From assembly GCF_001941825.1 (NCBI RefSeq), contig NZ_CP019037.1, forward strand, positions 248,001-312,000: DNA of 64,000 nt, given 5' to 3'. The DNA comes from Massilia putida. Its GTDB lineage: Bacteria > Pseudomonadota > Gammaproteobacteria > Burkholderiales > Burkholderiaceae_D. The notes below the pieces were generated by a model. The model saw nothing but the letters and a program-made list of their open reading frames with translations, made no database searches and was not told the DNA's origin. Both the position numbers and the translations under genes were made by a program. Of this stretch, positions 37,105 to 45,159 are shown one piece after another. Position 1 is the first letter of the stretch, and each line of letters opens with the position of its first letter.

Positions 37105-38481
37105 ATGGGACTGAGCATCGACGCATTCCGCGACCTGCTGGATCCGGCCGGCATCCTGGACGCCGCGCAGTGCGCGCAGCGTCCTGCCGCGCTGAACAGG
37201 CAATCGCAACCCCGTACCGCCATCGGCCTGCTGCGCCCGCGGTCGACGGCGGAACTGAGCCAGATTCTGAAACGCTGTCACGCGCACCGCCAACCGGTCA
37301 CCGTGCAAGGCGGTATCAGCGGCAGCTGCGGCGCGATCAGCGCCGCCGACGAGATCGCGATCTCGCTGGAGCGCATGGCGGCCGTGGAGGAGATCGACAG
37401 CGCCGGGCGGACCGTGCTGGTACAGGCGGGCTGCCTGCTGCACAATCTGCACGAAGCGGTGGCGGCACACGGCCTGTACTATGGTGTCGACTACGGCGGA
37501 CGCGGCTCGGCCACGCTGGGTGGCAACATCTCCACCAATGCCGGCGGACTCAACGTGCTGCGCTACGGCATGACGCGCGAGCAGGTATTGGGCCTGGAAG
37601 CGGTACTGGCGGACGGCACGGTGATCTCGTCGATGAACCGGATGTTGAAGAACAACGCCGGCTATGACTTGAAGCAGCTGTTCATCGGTACCGAGGGTAC
37701 GCTTGGCGTCGTCACGCGCGCGATCCTGCGCCTGCGGCCGCAGCCGCTGTCGGACAATGTCGCGCTGCTGGCGATGTCCAGTTTCGAGCAGGTACGCGGC
37801 TTCCTGGCGTATTGCGAACAGCGCTATGCCGGGGTCCTCACATCGTTCGAGGTCATGTGGCAGCGTTTCTACATGCATGCGACGGCGGAAGGCGGCGCGC
37901 CGCTGCCCGATCTTCATCCCTTTTACGTGATCGTCGAGACACGCGGCACGGATCCCGCCGCGGATGCAGCCCACTTCGAGCATACGCTGGCGCGTGCGCT
38001 GGAAGACGGCATGTTCGAGGATGCGGCCATGTCCGATTCGCGGGCGCGCAAGCAGGCCATCTGGGCGGTGCGCGAGCGGGTCGAATGGCTGGTACGGCGC
38101 CCGGTACGGCATGTGTTCGACCTGAGCCTGCCCGTGCGCGAAATGGAGCGTTATGTCGCCGACCTGGAACGCGACCTGGCGGCGCGCTGGCCTCGGGCGG
38201 AACTGATCGTGTTCGGCCATATCGCCGATGGCAACCTGCACGTCTTCGTCACGATGGACGAGGCCCCGCTGGACTTTACCTACGAGGCACTGTGCGGCAT
38301 GGTGTATCCGCCGTTGACGGCGTTTCATGGCTCGATCGCGGCCGAGCACGGCGTAGGCAGGGAGAAGGTCGCGTCGCTGCACTATTCCAGGACGGAGGAG
38401 GAACTGGCACTGATGCGGACGCTGAAGCGCTGCCTGGATCCGCACAACATCCTCAATCCAGGCAGGGTGGTCGCACTCTGA
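37105..38481 (+). CDS. FAD-binding oxidoreductase, D-2-hydroxyacid dehydrogenase (GlcD/D-LDH) type
   Basis: 458 residues. VAO/PCMH-type FAD domain: VTVQGGISGSCGAI, YYGVDYGGRGSATLGGNIST, then FIGTEGTLGVVTRAILRL; the C-terminal FAD-oxidase domain has NLHVFVTMDE and the catalytic-region EHGVGREKV. Family members oxidise D-2-hydroxyacids (lactate, 2-hydroxyglutarate, glycolate) and pass electrons to a quinone or ETF. It complements the L-2-hydroxyacid oxidase at 28214. Last gene of the amidohydrolase operon, converging with the SDR that ends at 38484. Confidence 0.88.
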   Translation: MGLSIDAFRDLLDPAGILDAAQCAQRPAALNRQSQPRTAIGLLRPRSTAELSQILKRCHAHRQPVTVQGGISGSCGAISAADEIAISLERMAAVEEIDSAGRTVLVQAGCLLHNLHEAVAAHGLYYGVDYGGRGSATLGGNISTNAGGLNVLRYGMTREQVLGLEAVLADGTVISSMNRMLKNNAGYDLKQLFIGTEGTLGVVTRAILRLRPQPLSDNVALLAMSSFEQVRGFLAYCEQRYAGVLTSFEVMWQRFYMHATAEGGAPLPDLHPFYVIVETRGTDPAADAAHFEHTLARALEDGMFEDAAMSDSRARKQAIWAVRERVEWLVRRPVRHVFDLSLPVREMERYVADLERDLAARWPRAELIVFGHIADGNLHVFVTMDEAPLDFTYEALCGMVYPPLTAFHGSIAAEHGVGREKVASLHYSRTEEELALMRTLKRCLDPHNILNPGRVVAL

Positions 38482-38483
38482 CC

Positions 38484-39227
38484 TCAGGGTATCCCGCCAT
38501 CGACCCGCACCAGGCTGCCGGTCACGTAGCTGGACATCGGGCTTGCCAGGAACAGCGCCGCGGAGATGATTTCTTCCGGCTGTCCCGGCCTTCCCAGCGC
38601 ATTCGCGAAGCGCTCGCGCGCCGCGGCCGGCCAGGACTTCGCGATGTCCGTCAGGAACGGGCCCGCCGAGAGCGTATTCACGCGCACCTTCGGACCGTAT
38701 TCCTTGGCAAACGATTCCGTCATCGCATTCAGCGCCGCCTTCGAGCCGCAATACGGCGCCACGGCGGGGAGCGGCCGCAGCGCCCCCGTGCTGCTGACGT
38801 TGATGATGGCGCCGCCGGCGCCGGCCGCCATGCGCGCCGCCACCAGTGCACCGAGCCGGAACGGACCCTTGAAGTTCACCGCCATCACCTTGTCGAACAG
38901 TTCTTCGCTGGTCTCGTGGGAGGAGGGCGCCAGCGGCGACATGCCCGCGTTGTTGACGAGGATGTCGACGCGGCCGAACTGCGCGTAGACGGTGTCGACC
39001 ATGGCGTCGATGTCGTTCCACCGGCCCAGGTGACAGGCCAGGGCGAGTGCGCGCCGGTCCAGCGCGCGCACTTCGCCGGCCACCGCCTCGCAGGCCTCGA
39101 GCTTGCGGCTGGCGACGATCACGTCGGCGCCATGGGCAGCGTAGGCGCGGGCGATCTCGCGGCCCAGTCCCCGGCTGCCGCCGGTGACCAGCGCGATCTT
39201 GCCGCCCAGGTCGAGATGATCCTTCAT
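38484..39227 (-). CDS. SDR family oxidoreductase (LvaD-like position)
   Basis: 247 residues from ATG 39227, overlapping the acyl-CoA dehydrogenase stop by ATGA. Classical SDR: TGGSRGLG, NNAG, catalytic Ser in NVSSTGA and YCGSK. The substrate is probably a hydroxyacyl-CoA or keto intermediate. Third gene of the reverse unit APH-like kinase, acyl-CoA dehydrogenase, SDR, which matches the LvaA, LvaC, LvaD gene set of levulinate catabolism in Pseudomonas. Confidence 0.86.
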   Translation of the reverse strand: MKDHLDLGGKIALVTGGSRGLGREIARAYAAHGADVIVASRKLEACEAVAGEVRALDRRALALACHLGRWNDIDAMVDTVYAQFGRVDILVNNAGMSPLAPSSHETSEELFDKVMAVNFKGPFRLGALVAARMAAGAGGAIINVSSTGALRPLPAVAPYCGSKAALNAMTESFAKEYGPKVRVNTLSAGPFLTDIAKSWPAAARERFANALGRPGQPEEIISAALFLASPMSSYVTGSLVRVDGGIP

Positions 39228-40519
39228 GCCGGCTCCGTCAGGTAGTCCTTGAATTTTGCCAGCGCGGCGGCGCGCCGGGTAGGGATGTGCTCGCTCGGGA
39301 ACAGCGTGTCCACCGGCCGGTAGCGCCGCAGCAGCTGGCGCGCGATGGTGGTGCGGTGTACCTCGGTCGGGCCGTCCACCAGGCCCATGCAGGCTGCGTA
39401 GGTCCACATGCGGCCCAGTGGCATTTCATCGGACACGCCCAGCGAACCATGCACCTGCATCGCGCGCTGCACGATGTCGTGGTAGATCTTCGCCGCCTGC
39501 ACCTTGATGGCGGCGATGGAAATCATGTTGGCCTTGTAGTCGTGGCCCTGCTCGATCAGCCACGCGGTGTGCAGCACCAGCAGGCGGAACTGCTGCAGCT
39601 CGAGGTAGGAATCGGCGATATACCCTTGCACGAACTGCTTGTCGGCCAGGCTGCTGCCCTTGGTGTTGCGGCTGAGCGCCCGTTCGCACATCATGTCGAG
39701 CGCTTTCTGGCACTGGCCGACGGTGCGCATGGCGTGGTGGATGCGGCCGCCGCCGAGGCGCGCCTGCGCCACCGCGAAGCCCTGTCCCGCCTCGCCCAGC
39801 AGGGCCGAGGCAGGCACGCGCACGTTGTGGTAGCGCAGGTAGCCGTGGGCGCCGTTGCCGGGCGCTTCGCCGAACACGCCGGGATTGCGCACAATCTCGA
39901 TGCCCGGCGTATCGGACGGCACCAGGAACATGGACGCGCCCTTGGCCACCGGCACGGTGGTGTCGGTCACGCACATGACGATCAGGAAGGCCGCGTAGCG
40001 GGCGTTCGACGAGAACCACTTTTCGCCGTTGATCACCCATTCGTCGCCATCGCGCACGGCGGTGGTCTGGAACACGGCCGGGTCGGCGCCACCCTGCGGC
40101 TCGGTCATCGAGTAGCACGAGACGATGTCGCCGGCCAGCAGTGGTTCCAGGTAGGCGGCGCGTTGCGCCTCGGTGCCGAACATGGCCAGGATCTCCGCGT
40201 TCCCGGTGTCCGGGGCGGCCGTGCCGAACACGGTCGGCGCCCAGCTGGAACGGCCCAGGATCTCGTTCATCAGGGCCAGCTTGATCTGGCCGTAGCCCTG
40301 GCCGCCAAGCTCCCGCCCGAGGTGGCACGCCCACAGTCTCTGGCGCCTGACCTCTTCCTGCAGCGGCCTGATGATGGCGCGCGCCTGGCGGTTGCCGGTG
40401 TCATACGGGTCGCTCATGTCGGGGAACAGCAGGTCGATGGGTTCGACCTCCTCGCGCACGAAGCGCGCCATCCAGTCGAGTTTTTGCTGGAATTCCGGTT
40501 CGGTAGAAAAGTCCCACAT
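39224..40519 (-). CDS. Acyl-CoA dehydrogenase (ACAD11/LvaC-like)
   Basis: 431 residues from ATG 40519 with AAGGAGA upstream; the longer ORF reading comes from a shadow frame. Flavoprotein acyl-CoA dehydrogenase: YSMTEPQGGADP, WFSSNARYAAFLIVM and the C-terminal QVHGSLGVSDEMPLGRMWTYA then DGPTEVHRTTIAR, an ending typical of the ACAD10/11 and LvaC branch. In that branch the enzyme can eliminate phosphate from a 4-phosphoacyl-CoA made by an APH-type kinase. Directly downstream of such a kinase gene here. Electrons, if released, go to ETF. Confidence 0.88.
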   Translation of the reverse strand: MWDFSTEPEFQQKLDWMARFVREEVEPIDLLFPDMSDPYDTGNRQARAIIRPLQEEVRRQRLWACHLGRELGGQGYGQIKLALMNEILGRSSWAPTVFGTAAPDTGNAEILAMFGTEAQRAAYLEPLLAGDIVSCYSMTEPQGGADPAVFQTTAVRDGDEWVINGEKWFSSNARYAAFLIVMCVTDTTVPVAKGASMFLVPSDTPGIEIVRNPGVFGEAPGNGAHGYLRYHNVRVPASALLGEAGQGFAVAQARLGGGRIHHAMRTVGQCQKALDMMCERALSRNTKGSSLADKQFVQGYIADSYLELQQFRLLVLHTAWLIEQGHDYKANMISIAAIKVQAAKIYHDIVQRAMQVHGSLGVSDEMPLGRMWTYAACMGLVDGPTEVHRTTIARQLLRRYRPVDTLFPSEHIPTRRAAALAKFKDYLTEPA

Positions 40520-40536
40520 CGTATGTCTCCTTGTTT

Positions 40537-41556
40537 TCAATAGGCCTGGCTGAAGCGCAGCCCACGTGCAATCATCATCGGCACGTCGTGTTCCATCCGG
40601 GCGTGGAGGGGCAGCGTGGAGCGGCCCTTGACGTAGCGGGCGTAGGCCCCTTCCATGATGATGCCGAGCTTGAACATGGCCAGCGCCATGTAGTAGCCCA
40701 GCGCCTGCAGCGACAGGCCGGTCGCCGCCGCGTAGCGTTCGGCCAGCTCGCGCCGGCCCGGGAATCCGTGCCAGTCGATGTACGACGCGAAGCTGGCTTC
40801 CTCCCCCGGTTCCTGCCAGCCCGCCAGCATCCAGCCGAGGTCCAGCAGCGGGTCGCCGATGGTGGCCGATTCCCAGTCGACGATCGCCGACAGCCGCACC
40901 GGCAGCGCCGGTTCGTACATCACGTTGATGAACTGGTAGTCGCCATGGACCAGGGACGCGCGCTGCATCTCCGGCGTGTTCTCGCGCAGCCAGAGCGCCA
41001 GCCGGTCCAGGCTGGGGATGTTGCGCACGCGGTAGCGCTCGAGCTGGGTCAGCCAGCGCTCCACCTGCCTCTCCAGGAAACCTTCGGGCTTGCCGAAGCC
41101 GTCCAGGCCGATGGCCCGCCAATCGGCGTTCGAGACCGTCGCCAGCGCGTCCACCAGTTCGAACGCCATGCGGCGGCGCGCTTCCGGCTGCTCGAAGCCG
41201 GGGGGCAGGGGGGCCTTGGCGGCAAAGCCGGCATGCCATTCCAGCAGCTCGAAGGGTGCGCCGATCACGTCTGGCTGTTCGCAGCCCAGTACCAGGCGGG
41301 TGTGCGGGATCGTGGTCTGCGCCAGCGCGCGCAGCAGGCGCATTTCGCGCAACAGGTTGTTGGACGTCGGATCGTTGCCGACCAGCGGCGGGCGCCGCAG
41401 CGCATACGTTGCGGCGCCCAGCGTGACCTTGTAGATCAGGTTGCTGGCACCGCCCTGCAGCGGAACGATCTCGAAGCCCGGGGCCGGGCCCAGGTGCGCT
41501 TCGAGCCAGCCGCGCAGTCGCGCCTGGTCGGGAATCGGGGTGGGTGTCTCGCTCAT
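40537..41556 (-). CDS. APH/ChoK-family phosphotransferase (LvaA-like)
   Basis: 339 residues from ATG 41556 (GGAGACAAG upstream). Aminoglycoside-phosphotransferase-fold kinase: GGASNLIYKV glycine loop near 35-44, catalytic HGDYQFINVMY with Asp206 and Asn211, metal-binding DWESATIGDP with Asp228. Linkage to acyl-CoA dehydrogenase makes antibiotic resistance unlikely. In LvaA and human ACAD10/11 this domain phosphorylates 4-hydroxyacyl-CoA. First gene of the reverse operon; its promoter holds two GAACA-N2-TGTTC dyads shared with the divergent TetR. Confidence 0.87.
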   Translation of the reverse strand: MSETPTPIPDQARLRGWLEAHLGPAPGFEIVPLQGGASNLIYKVTLGAATYALRRPPLVGNDPTSNNLLREMRLLRALAQTTIPHTRLVLGCEQPDVIGAPFELLEWHAGFAAKAPLPPGFEQPEARRRMAFELVDALATVSNADWRAIGLDGFGKPEGFLERQVERWLTQLERYRVRNIPSLDRLALWLRENTPEMQRASLVHGDYQFINVMYEPALPVRLSAIVDWESATIGDPLLDLGWMLAGWQEPGEEASFASYIDWHGFPGRRELAERYAAATGLSLQALGYYMALAMFKLGIIMEGAYARYVKGRSTLPLHARMEHDVPMMIARGLRFSQAY

Positions 41557-41577
41557 CTTGTCTCCGGTGGTATTATC

Positions 41578-41589
41578 GAACATGTGTTC
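41578..41589. promoter_or_regulatory. Operator dyad 1 (GAACA-N2-TGTTC)
   Basis: GAACA-TG-TGTTC, 21 bases upstream of the kinase start. First of two identical-arm dyads spaced 28 bases centre to centre in the divergent promoter. Confidence 0.6.
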
Positions 41590-41605
41590 CATTAAATCTA
41601 TTGTG

Positions 41606-41617
41606 GAACAGCTGTTC
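41606..41617. promoter_or_regulatory. Operator dyad 2 (GAACA-N2-TGTTC)
   Basis: GAACA-GC-TGTTC, a perfect 12-base palindrome 23 bases before the TetR start. Probably bound by that TetR together with dyad 1. Confidence 0.6.
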
Positions 41618-41640
41618 TAATAAATCAACAAGGAAATGCA

Positions 41641-42357
41641 TTGAACGACGACGATCGCTCCGCGCCCGCAGCCGCTGCGCGCCGCGGCAGGCCGCCGCTA
41701 CCGGCCGACAACGAAACGCGCGAACGTATCCTGGCTGCGGCACAACGGCTGTTCGGCGAACGCAGCTTTACACAGGTGAATGTGCGCGAGATCACCGAGG
41801 CCGCCGGCGTCGGCCTGGCGGCGGTGAATTACCACTTCGGTTCCAAGGACGGGCTGGTGCAGGCCCTGTTTACGCGCGCCGCCCCCGCCCTGATCGCCGA
41901 GCGGGCGGCCCTGCTGCAGGCGGCGCTGGCCATGGACGACAGCCGCGAGCGCAAGCTGGCCGCCGTGGTGCGGGCACTGATCGGGCCGGTGATCCGCTGG
42001 AGCGCGCTGCCGGAAACGCAGCACTACTACGTGCCGTTCCTGGCGCGCGTGCGGCTGGACGGTCCGGAACCGGTGCGGCGCATGCTGGAGGGCGAGGCCG
42101 CCTACCTGCAGCCCTTCGTGGCGGCCTTGGGCGCCTTGCTGCCCGGTCTGCCCCTCGCGGAGGTGCAGTGGCGGCTGCACTTCATCCTCGGCATCGAGCA
42201 TGCGCTGCACAATGAGGCGCGGCGCTTGCAGGCGGTGTCCGGCGGTGCCTGCGACCTCAGCGATCCCGAGGCCGTGATCGACCGGGTGGTGGAGTTCGTG
42301 ATGCCGGGCTTGCTGGCGCCGTCGCCGGCCGGCCAGGGCGCCGTAATCGGATCGTAG
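41641..42357 (+). CDS. TetR family transcriptional regulator
   Basis: 238 residues with a TTG start at 41641, supported by AAGGA six bases upstream; the nearby ATG at 41636 is out of frame. HTH near residues 30-75: RILAAAQRLFGERSFTQVNVREITEAAGVGLAAVNYHFGSKDGL. A basic Arg-Gly-Arg-Pro stretch precedes it. Divergent from the kinase/acyl-CoA dehydrogenase/SDR operon, with paired GAACA-N2-TGTTC dyads between them, so likely its repressor and autoregulated. Converges on the next TetR. Confidence 0.85.
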   Translation: MNDDDRSAPAAAARRGRPPLPADNETRERILAAAQRLFGERSFTQVNVREITEAAGVGLAAVNYHFGSKDGLVQALFTRAAPALIAERAALLQAALAMDDSRERKLAAVVRALIGPVIRWSALPETQHYYVPFLARVRLDGPEPVRRMLEGEAAYLQPFVAALGALLPGLPLAEVQWRLHFILGIEHALHNEARRLQAVSGGACDLSDPEAVIDRVVEFVMPGLLAPSPAGQGAVIGS

Positions 42358-42374
42358 GGGCGCTTGCCGGGGCG

Positions 42375-43028
42375 CTAAGATCCGGTACGCGACGTGGCGA
42401 CGGCGGTGCCCTGCGCGACCAGGCCGCGCAGGAACAGCGTGAGCAGGGTCGACGCCGCTTTGGGATCGCGGTGGGCCGAGTGCAGGCTGTACTCGAGGCT
42501 GAGACCGGTCGCATAGCTGCGCAATGCAGTGGCGAGACCCGCGACGGGTGCGGGGGGGCGGCGGCCGGCCTTGTCGAACATCAGGCTCAGGGCCCGTGCG
42601 ACGTCGTCCATTATTTTTTCCTGGTACGCCTGGTAGGTAACCGCGAAGTCAGCGTTGCGCCGAGCTTGCAGCATCATCTCGACGGCAAATACGCCCCAGT
42701 CCGCCTTGGACACATAGCGCTCGAAGCGAGCCGCCATGTCGGCATAGATGCTGTCCATGTCGCGCGCACGGCCGATTGTACTGTGCCAGTTTGCGATCTC
42801 GTCGGTGTTGTAGTCGTTCAGTAGGTCGAGCAGCAGGTCCTGCTTGGTCTTGTAGTTGGCATAGAAGGCCCCGCGCGAGTAGCCGGCCGTTTCGCAGATG
42901 CGGTCGACCGATGCGCCGGCAAAACCGACGCGGACGAACTCGCCCAGCGCGGCGGTCTTCAGTCGTTCGATGGTGACCCCGCGACTTTCGTCGCGGGTCA
43001 GGCGGGGGGCAATGGGATTCTGTGTCAT
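42375..43028 (-). CDS. TetR family transcriptional regulator (intact copy)
   Basis: 217 residues from ATG 43028. HTH: ALGEFVRVGFAGASVDRICETAGYSRGAFYANYKTKQDLLLDLL. A diverged, broken paralogue lies at 46400-47017. The start codon overlaps the stop of an SDR remnant (43025-43141), so it was once the second gene of an SDR-TetR unit and may now lack its own promoter. Its target is unknown; a degenerate TGGAATTGGATTGG sequence at 43193-43206 is the nearest dyad-like site upstream. Confidence 0.84.
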   Translation of the reverse strand: MTQNPIAPRLTRDESRGVTIERLKTAALGEFVRVGFAGASVDRICETAGYSRGAFYANYKTKQDLLLDLLNDYNTDEIANWHSTIGRARDMDSIYADMAARFERYVSKADWGVFAVEMMLQARRNADFAVTYQAYQEKIMDDVARALSLMFDKAGRRPPAPVAGLATALRSYATGLSLEYSLHSAHRDPKAASTLLTLFLRGLVAQGTAVATSRTGS

Positions 43029-43141
43029 GGCACGGAGATTAGCATGCCTTGGGCGGTGACCGTGCCCGGAGCGATGGCATCGACCCGGATCTTGCCCTTG
43101 GCCAGTTCGCCCGACAGGTTGATCGGCAGCCTGTTCAAGCG
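43025..43141 (-). pseudogene. SDR gene remnant
   Basis: Reverse-strand reading gives LPINLSGELAKGKIRVDAIAPGTV then QGM, closely matching LTINLSRELAKDNIRVNAIAPGTV of the intact SDR at 47077. Only about 35 codons survive, without cofactor motif or active site. It abuts the TetR at 42375, just as the intact SDR abuts the TetR pseudogene at 46400, which shows an old SDR-TetR duplication. Confidence 0.75.
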
Positions 43142-43381
43142 TGGCTGCTGGCCAAAGACAATGCGTGCAGCCTCGGTAAGGTGCTTTGATCCTGGAATTG
43201 GATTGGACGGATAGGCCGCACATCATCGAGGATCGCCTGATGCGCACATGGCCGGGCAGTAGTCGCGAGATGCGTGGCCGGTGCCATTGTCATGCCACCG
43301 GCCAAGTTCAGCCAGAGTCGGACCGCTGCATTTCCTCCAATTCAGCCCGGTCCAGAATTCACTTCGGACGTTTGATCGCCT
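43142..43381. other. Gene-poor stretch with hairpin and degenerate dyad
   Basis: 240 bases without a credible gene. Holds GATCC-N7-GGATT at 43188-43204, resembling the TetR operator at 30249, and a nine-base stem TGGCCGGTG (43275-43283)/CACCGGCCA (43296-43304) around a 12-base loop, near the 3' end of the reverse hydrolase gene. Composition is less GC-rich than the flanking operons. Confidence 0.4.
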
Positions 43382-44332
43382 TCACGCAGGCCGATCCGGC
43401 ACATCGAGGCCCTCGCTCCACGCCCAGATACGATTCCACATTTCCGTACGTGTGGATGCGAAGTTCTGGCAATGGCCACTCTTCGGTAACACATGCAGTG
43501 TGTAGTCGCGGCAAGAACGGAAGTGCGCCGCCTCGGCCCAAGGATCGGGAGAAACATCACGCTCGCCCAGACAATGATATATCGGCACGTCGATGGATCC
43601 GGCATCCTGGGTCACGATGCCGGTAGTAATCGACTGCATCGATAGCACATAGGGTACGGGCACGAGCAAAGCGTCGTCGGCAGCGAGCACGGCCTCCGGC
43701 ACATCATCCCAGTGGAACGTGCTGCGCAGGCGGCTGCGGTTCATCACCGGGTAGTCGGGCATGCTGAAGTCCAGCGGTCCGGGATCCGCGCTGTGCAACT
43801 TCCCATCCAACGTGAGATGCACGCCGACCGCCGTGTAACCCAGCACCGCGATACGGTCGTATGTGCGGTGAGCGGCCTGTTGAGTGATCGTCTGCATACC
43901 GCCCATCGAATGGCCCCCGCCCAGCTTGACGAATTGCGGTATCGCAGGGAGCGATGGGTACAGCGTGCCCTCGCGCAACCGCGCGAACAATTGTGTCATC
44001 GCAGCGTGGTTGGCTTTCGCCGCTACCTGCCGGGTCACGTCCATCTGGCGCGGGGCCTGCGAACTGTCGCCGATACCCAAGTGGTCGGGCAACACGACAA
44101 TGTGACCGCGCGCGGCAAGATGTTCGGCCATGCTGTAACCAGGGTGTCTGGGAATTTCGGCGTGGAAGTAACGCTTGTCATAGGTACCTCCGTTCAGCCA
44201 GACCGAAACGGTCGGTCGGTATGGCAGGCGCGCCGGCATGAAGATCCAGGCGCCGACATGGAGGCGCTGACCTGCGGAGATAACTGCGGGGAGCGCGTCG
44301 GTGACGTCAATGTGAATCAAAACAGGAGACAT
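43382..44332 (-). CDS. Alpha/beta hydrolase
   Basis: 316 residues. Nucleophile elbow GGGHSMGGMQT near residue 143, an acid candidate in GERDVSPDPW near 270 and the histidine in KSGHCQNF near 295 complete a Ser-Asp-His triad. The N-terminal part has an oxyanion-type NGGTYD segment. Probably an esterase or lactonase; no signal peptide. Divergent from the TetR at 44420, with two GTAAAC-N4-GTTTAC-type operators between. GC content is visibly lower than in surrounding operons, hinting at separate acquisition. Confidence 0.8.
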   Translation of the reverse strand: MSPVLIHIDVTDALPAVISAGQRLHVGAWIFMPARLPYRPTVSVWLNGGTYDKRYFHAEIPRHPGYSMAEHLAARGHIVVLPDHLGIGDSSQAPRQMDVTRQVAAKANHAAMTQLFARLREGTLYPSLPAIPQFVKLGGGHSMGGMQTITQQAAHRTYDRIAVLGYTAVGVHLTLDGKLHSADPGPLDFSMPDYPVMNRSRLRSTFHWDDVPEAVLAADDALLVPVPYVLSMQSITTGIVTQDAGSIDVPIYHCLGERDVSPDPWAEAAHFRSCRDYTLHVLPKSGHCQNFASTRTEMWNRIWAWSEGLDVPDRPA

Positions 44333-44348
44333 GGGGATCTGGCCTTAA

Positions 44349-44364
44349 GTAAACAATCGTTTAC
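44349..44364. promoter_or_regulatory. Operator dyad GTAAAC-N4-GTTTAC
   Basis: Perfect six-base arms with AATC spacer, 16 bases upstream of the hydrolase start. Typical size for a TetR operator. Confidence 0.65.
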
Positions 44365-44390
44365 ATATTGTGGTAGAGGACGGGTCGCAT

Positions 44391-44406
44391 GTCAACAAGC
44401 GTTTAC
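44391..44406. promoter_or_regulatory. Second operator, GTCAAC-N4-GTTTAC
   Basis: One mismatch from the dyad at 44349, same spacer length, 42 bases further along and 13 bases before the TetR start. Together they suit repression of both divergent genes. Confidence 0.6.
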
Positions 44407-44419
44407 GTATAATGTGCCC

Positions 44420-44995
44420 ATGATGCCTGATCCTGTCCAGCCCCCCCCGCGCCCGCGCAATGCCGACCTGACACGCGAAGACATCCTGCGAGCCGCATGC
44501 CACGCTTTTGCGGTTCATGGCTATGCGCAGGCGACGGTACGCCAGATCGCTTCGGATGCCGGAATCAACGTCGCCCTCGTGGTTCGCTACTTCGGCAGCA
44601 AGGAGTGCCTGTTCGAGGCCGCGCTACTGAAGAGCCTGGACATTGATCGTCTGATTGCGGGCGAGCGCAACGCGTTCGGCGATCGGCTCGCACACCTGCT
44701 TACCGACGCGTCCGGGGATTCGCCCAATCCGCTGGCCATGATGTTACTGGCGATGTCCGATGCCGCTGCACGTGCCGTGACCTTGGAACGACTGACGACG
44801 CATGTGACCGAGCCTCTGGCACGATGGCTGTGCGGACGCAACGCCCGCGAACGCGCGGTACGCATCATGATGTTGTCCAGCGGATACCTGACCTATCAGT
44901 TGCTGCTGCCGGTCGCGGACCGTTCAGCGACCGACGTCTCTGCCACGCGCGAGTGGCTGGCGCAAGCCCTTCAGGACCAGGTGGACTGCCGATGA
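44420..44995 (+). CDS. TetR family transcriptional regulator
   Basis: 191 residues from ATG 44420 (a second ATG follows directly at 44423). HTH: ILRAACHAFAVHGYAQATVRQIASDAGINVALVVRYFGSKECLFEAAL. The C-terminal part resembles the AcrR-type TetR_C_17 ligand domain. Likely represses the divergent alpha/beta hydrolase and itself through the two dyads upstream. Shares the lower GC content of the hydrolase, so the two look like one transferred cassette. Confidence 0.85.
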   Translation: MMPDPVQPPPRPRNADLTREDILRAACHAFAVHGYAQATVRQIASDAGINVALVVRYFGSKECLFEAALLKSLDIDRLIAGERNAFGDRLAHLLTDASGDSPNPLAMMLLAMSDAAARAVTLERLTTHVTEPLARWLCGRNARERAVRIMMLSSGYLTYQLLLPVADRSATDVSATREWLAQALQDQVDCR

Positions 44996-45097
44996 CAATG
45001 GCGCGAACGACGTGCTTGTCCGGCATGGTCAAGATTCCGGTATTTGAAACGAATTGACTCTTGCGAGGCCTTCATTTCCTTTGCATCCGATCTCAGA

Positions 45098-45115
45098 GGG
45101 TGTAGACAAAATCAA
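45098..45115 (+). repeat. IS left inverted repeat
   Basis: 18-base terminal repeat; pairs with 46305-46322 at 16 of 18 positions. Confidence 0.85.
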
Positions 45116-45159
45116 TAACGTAGCTGTGGCATGCTGTCTCAATATGGAAGGAGCATGCC

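Noticed and set aside
39287..40543. Forward 418-codon ORF opposite the acyl-CoA dehydrogenase
   Set aside because: Shadow frame of a strong reverse gene.
40537..41556. Aminoglycoside resistance gene
   Set aside because: The APH fold is present, but the acyl-CoA dehydrogenase/SDR operon context and the ACAD10/11-LvaA style motifs indicate an acyl-CoA or hydroxyacid kinase.
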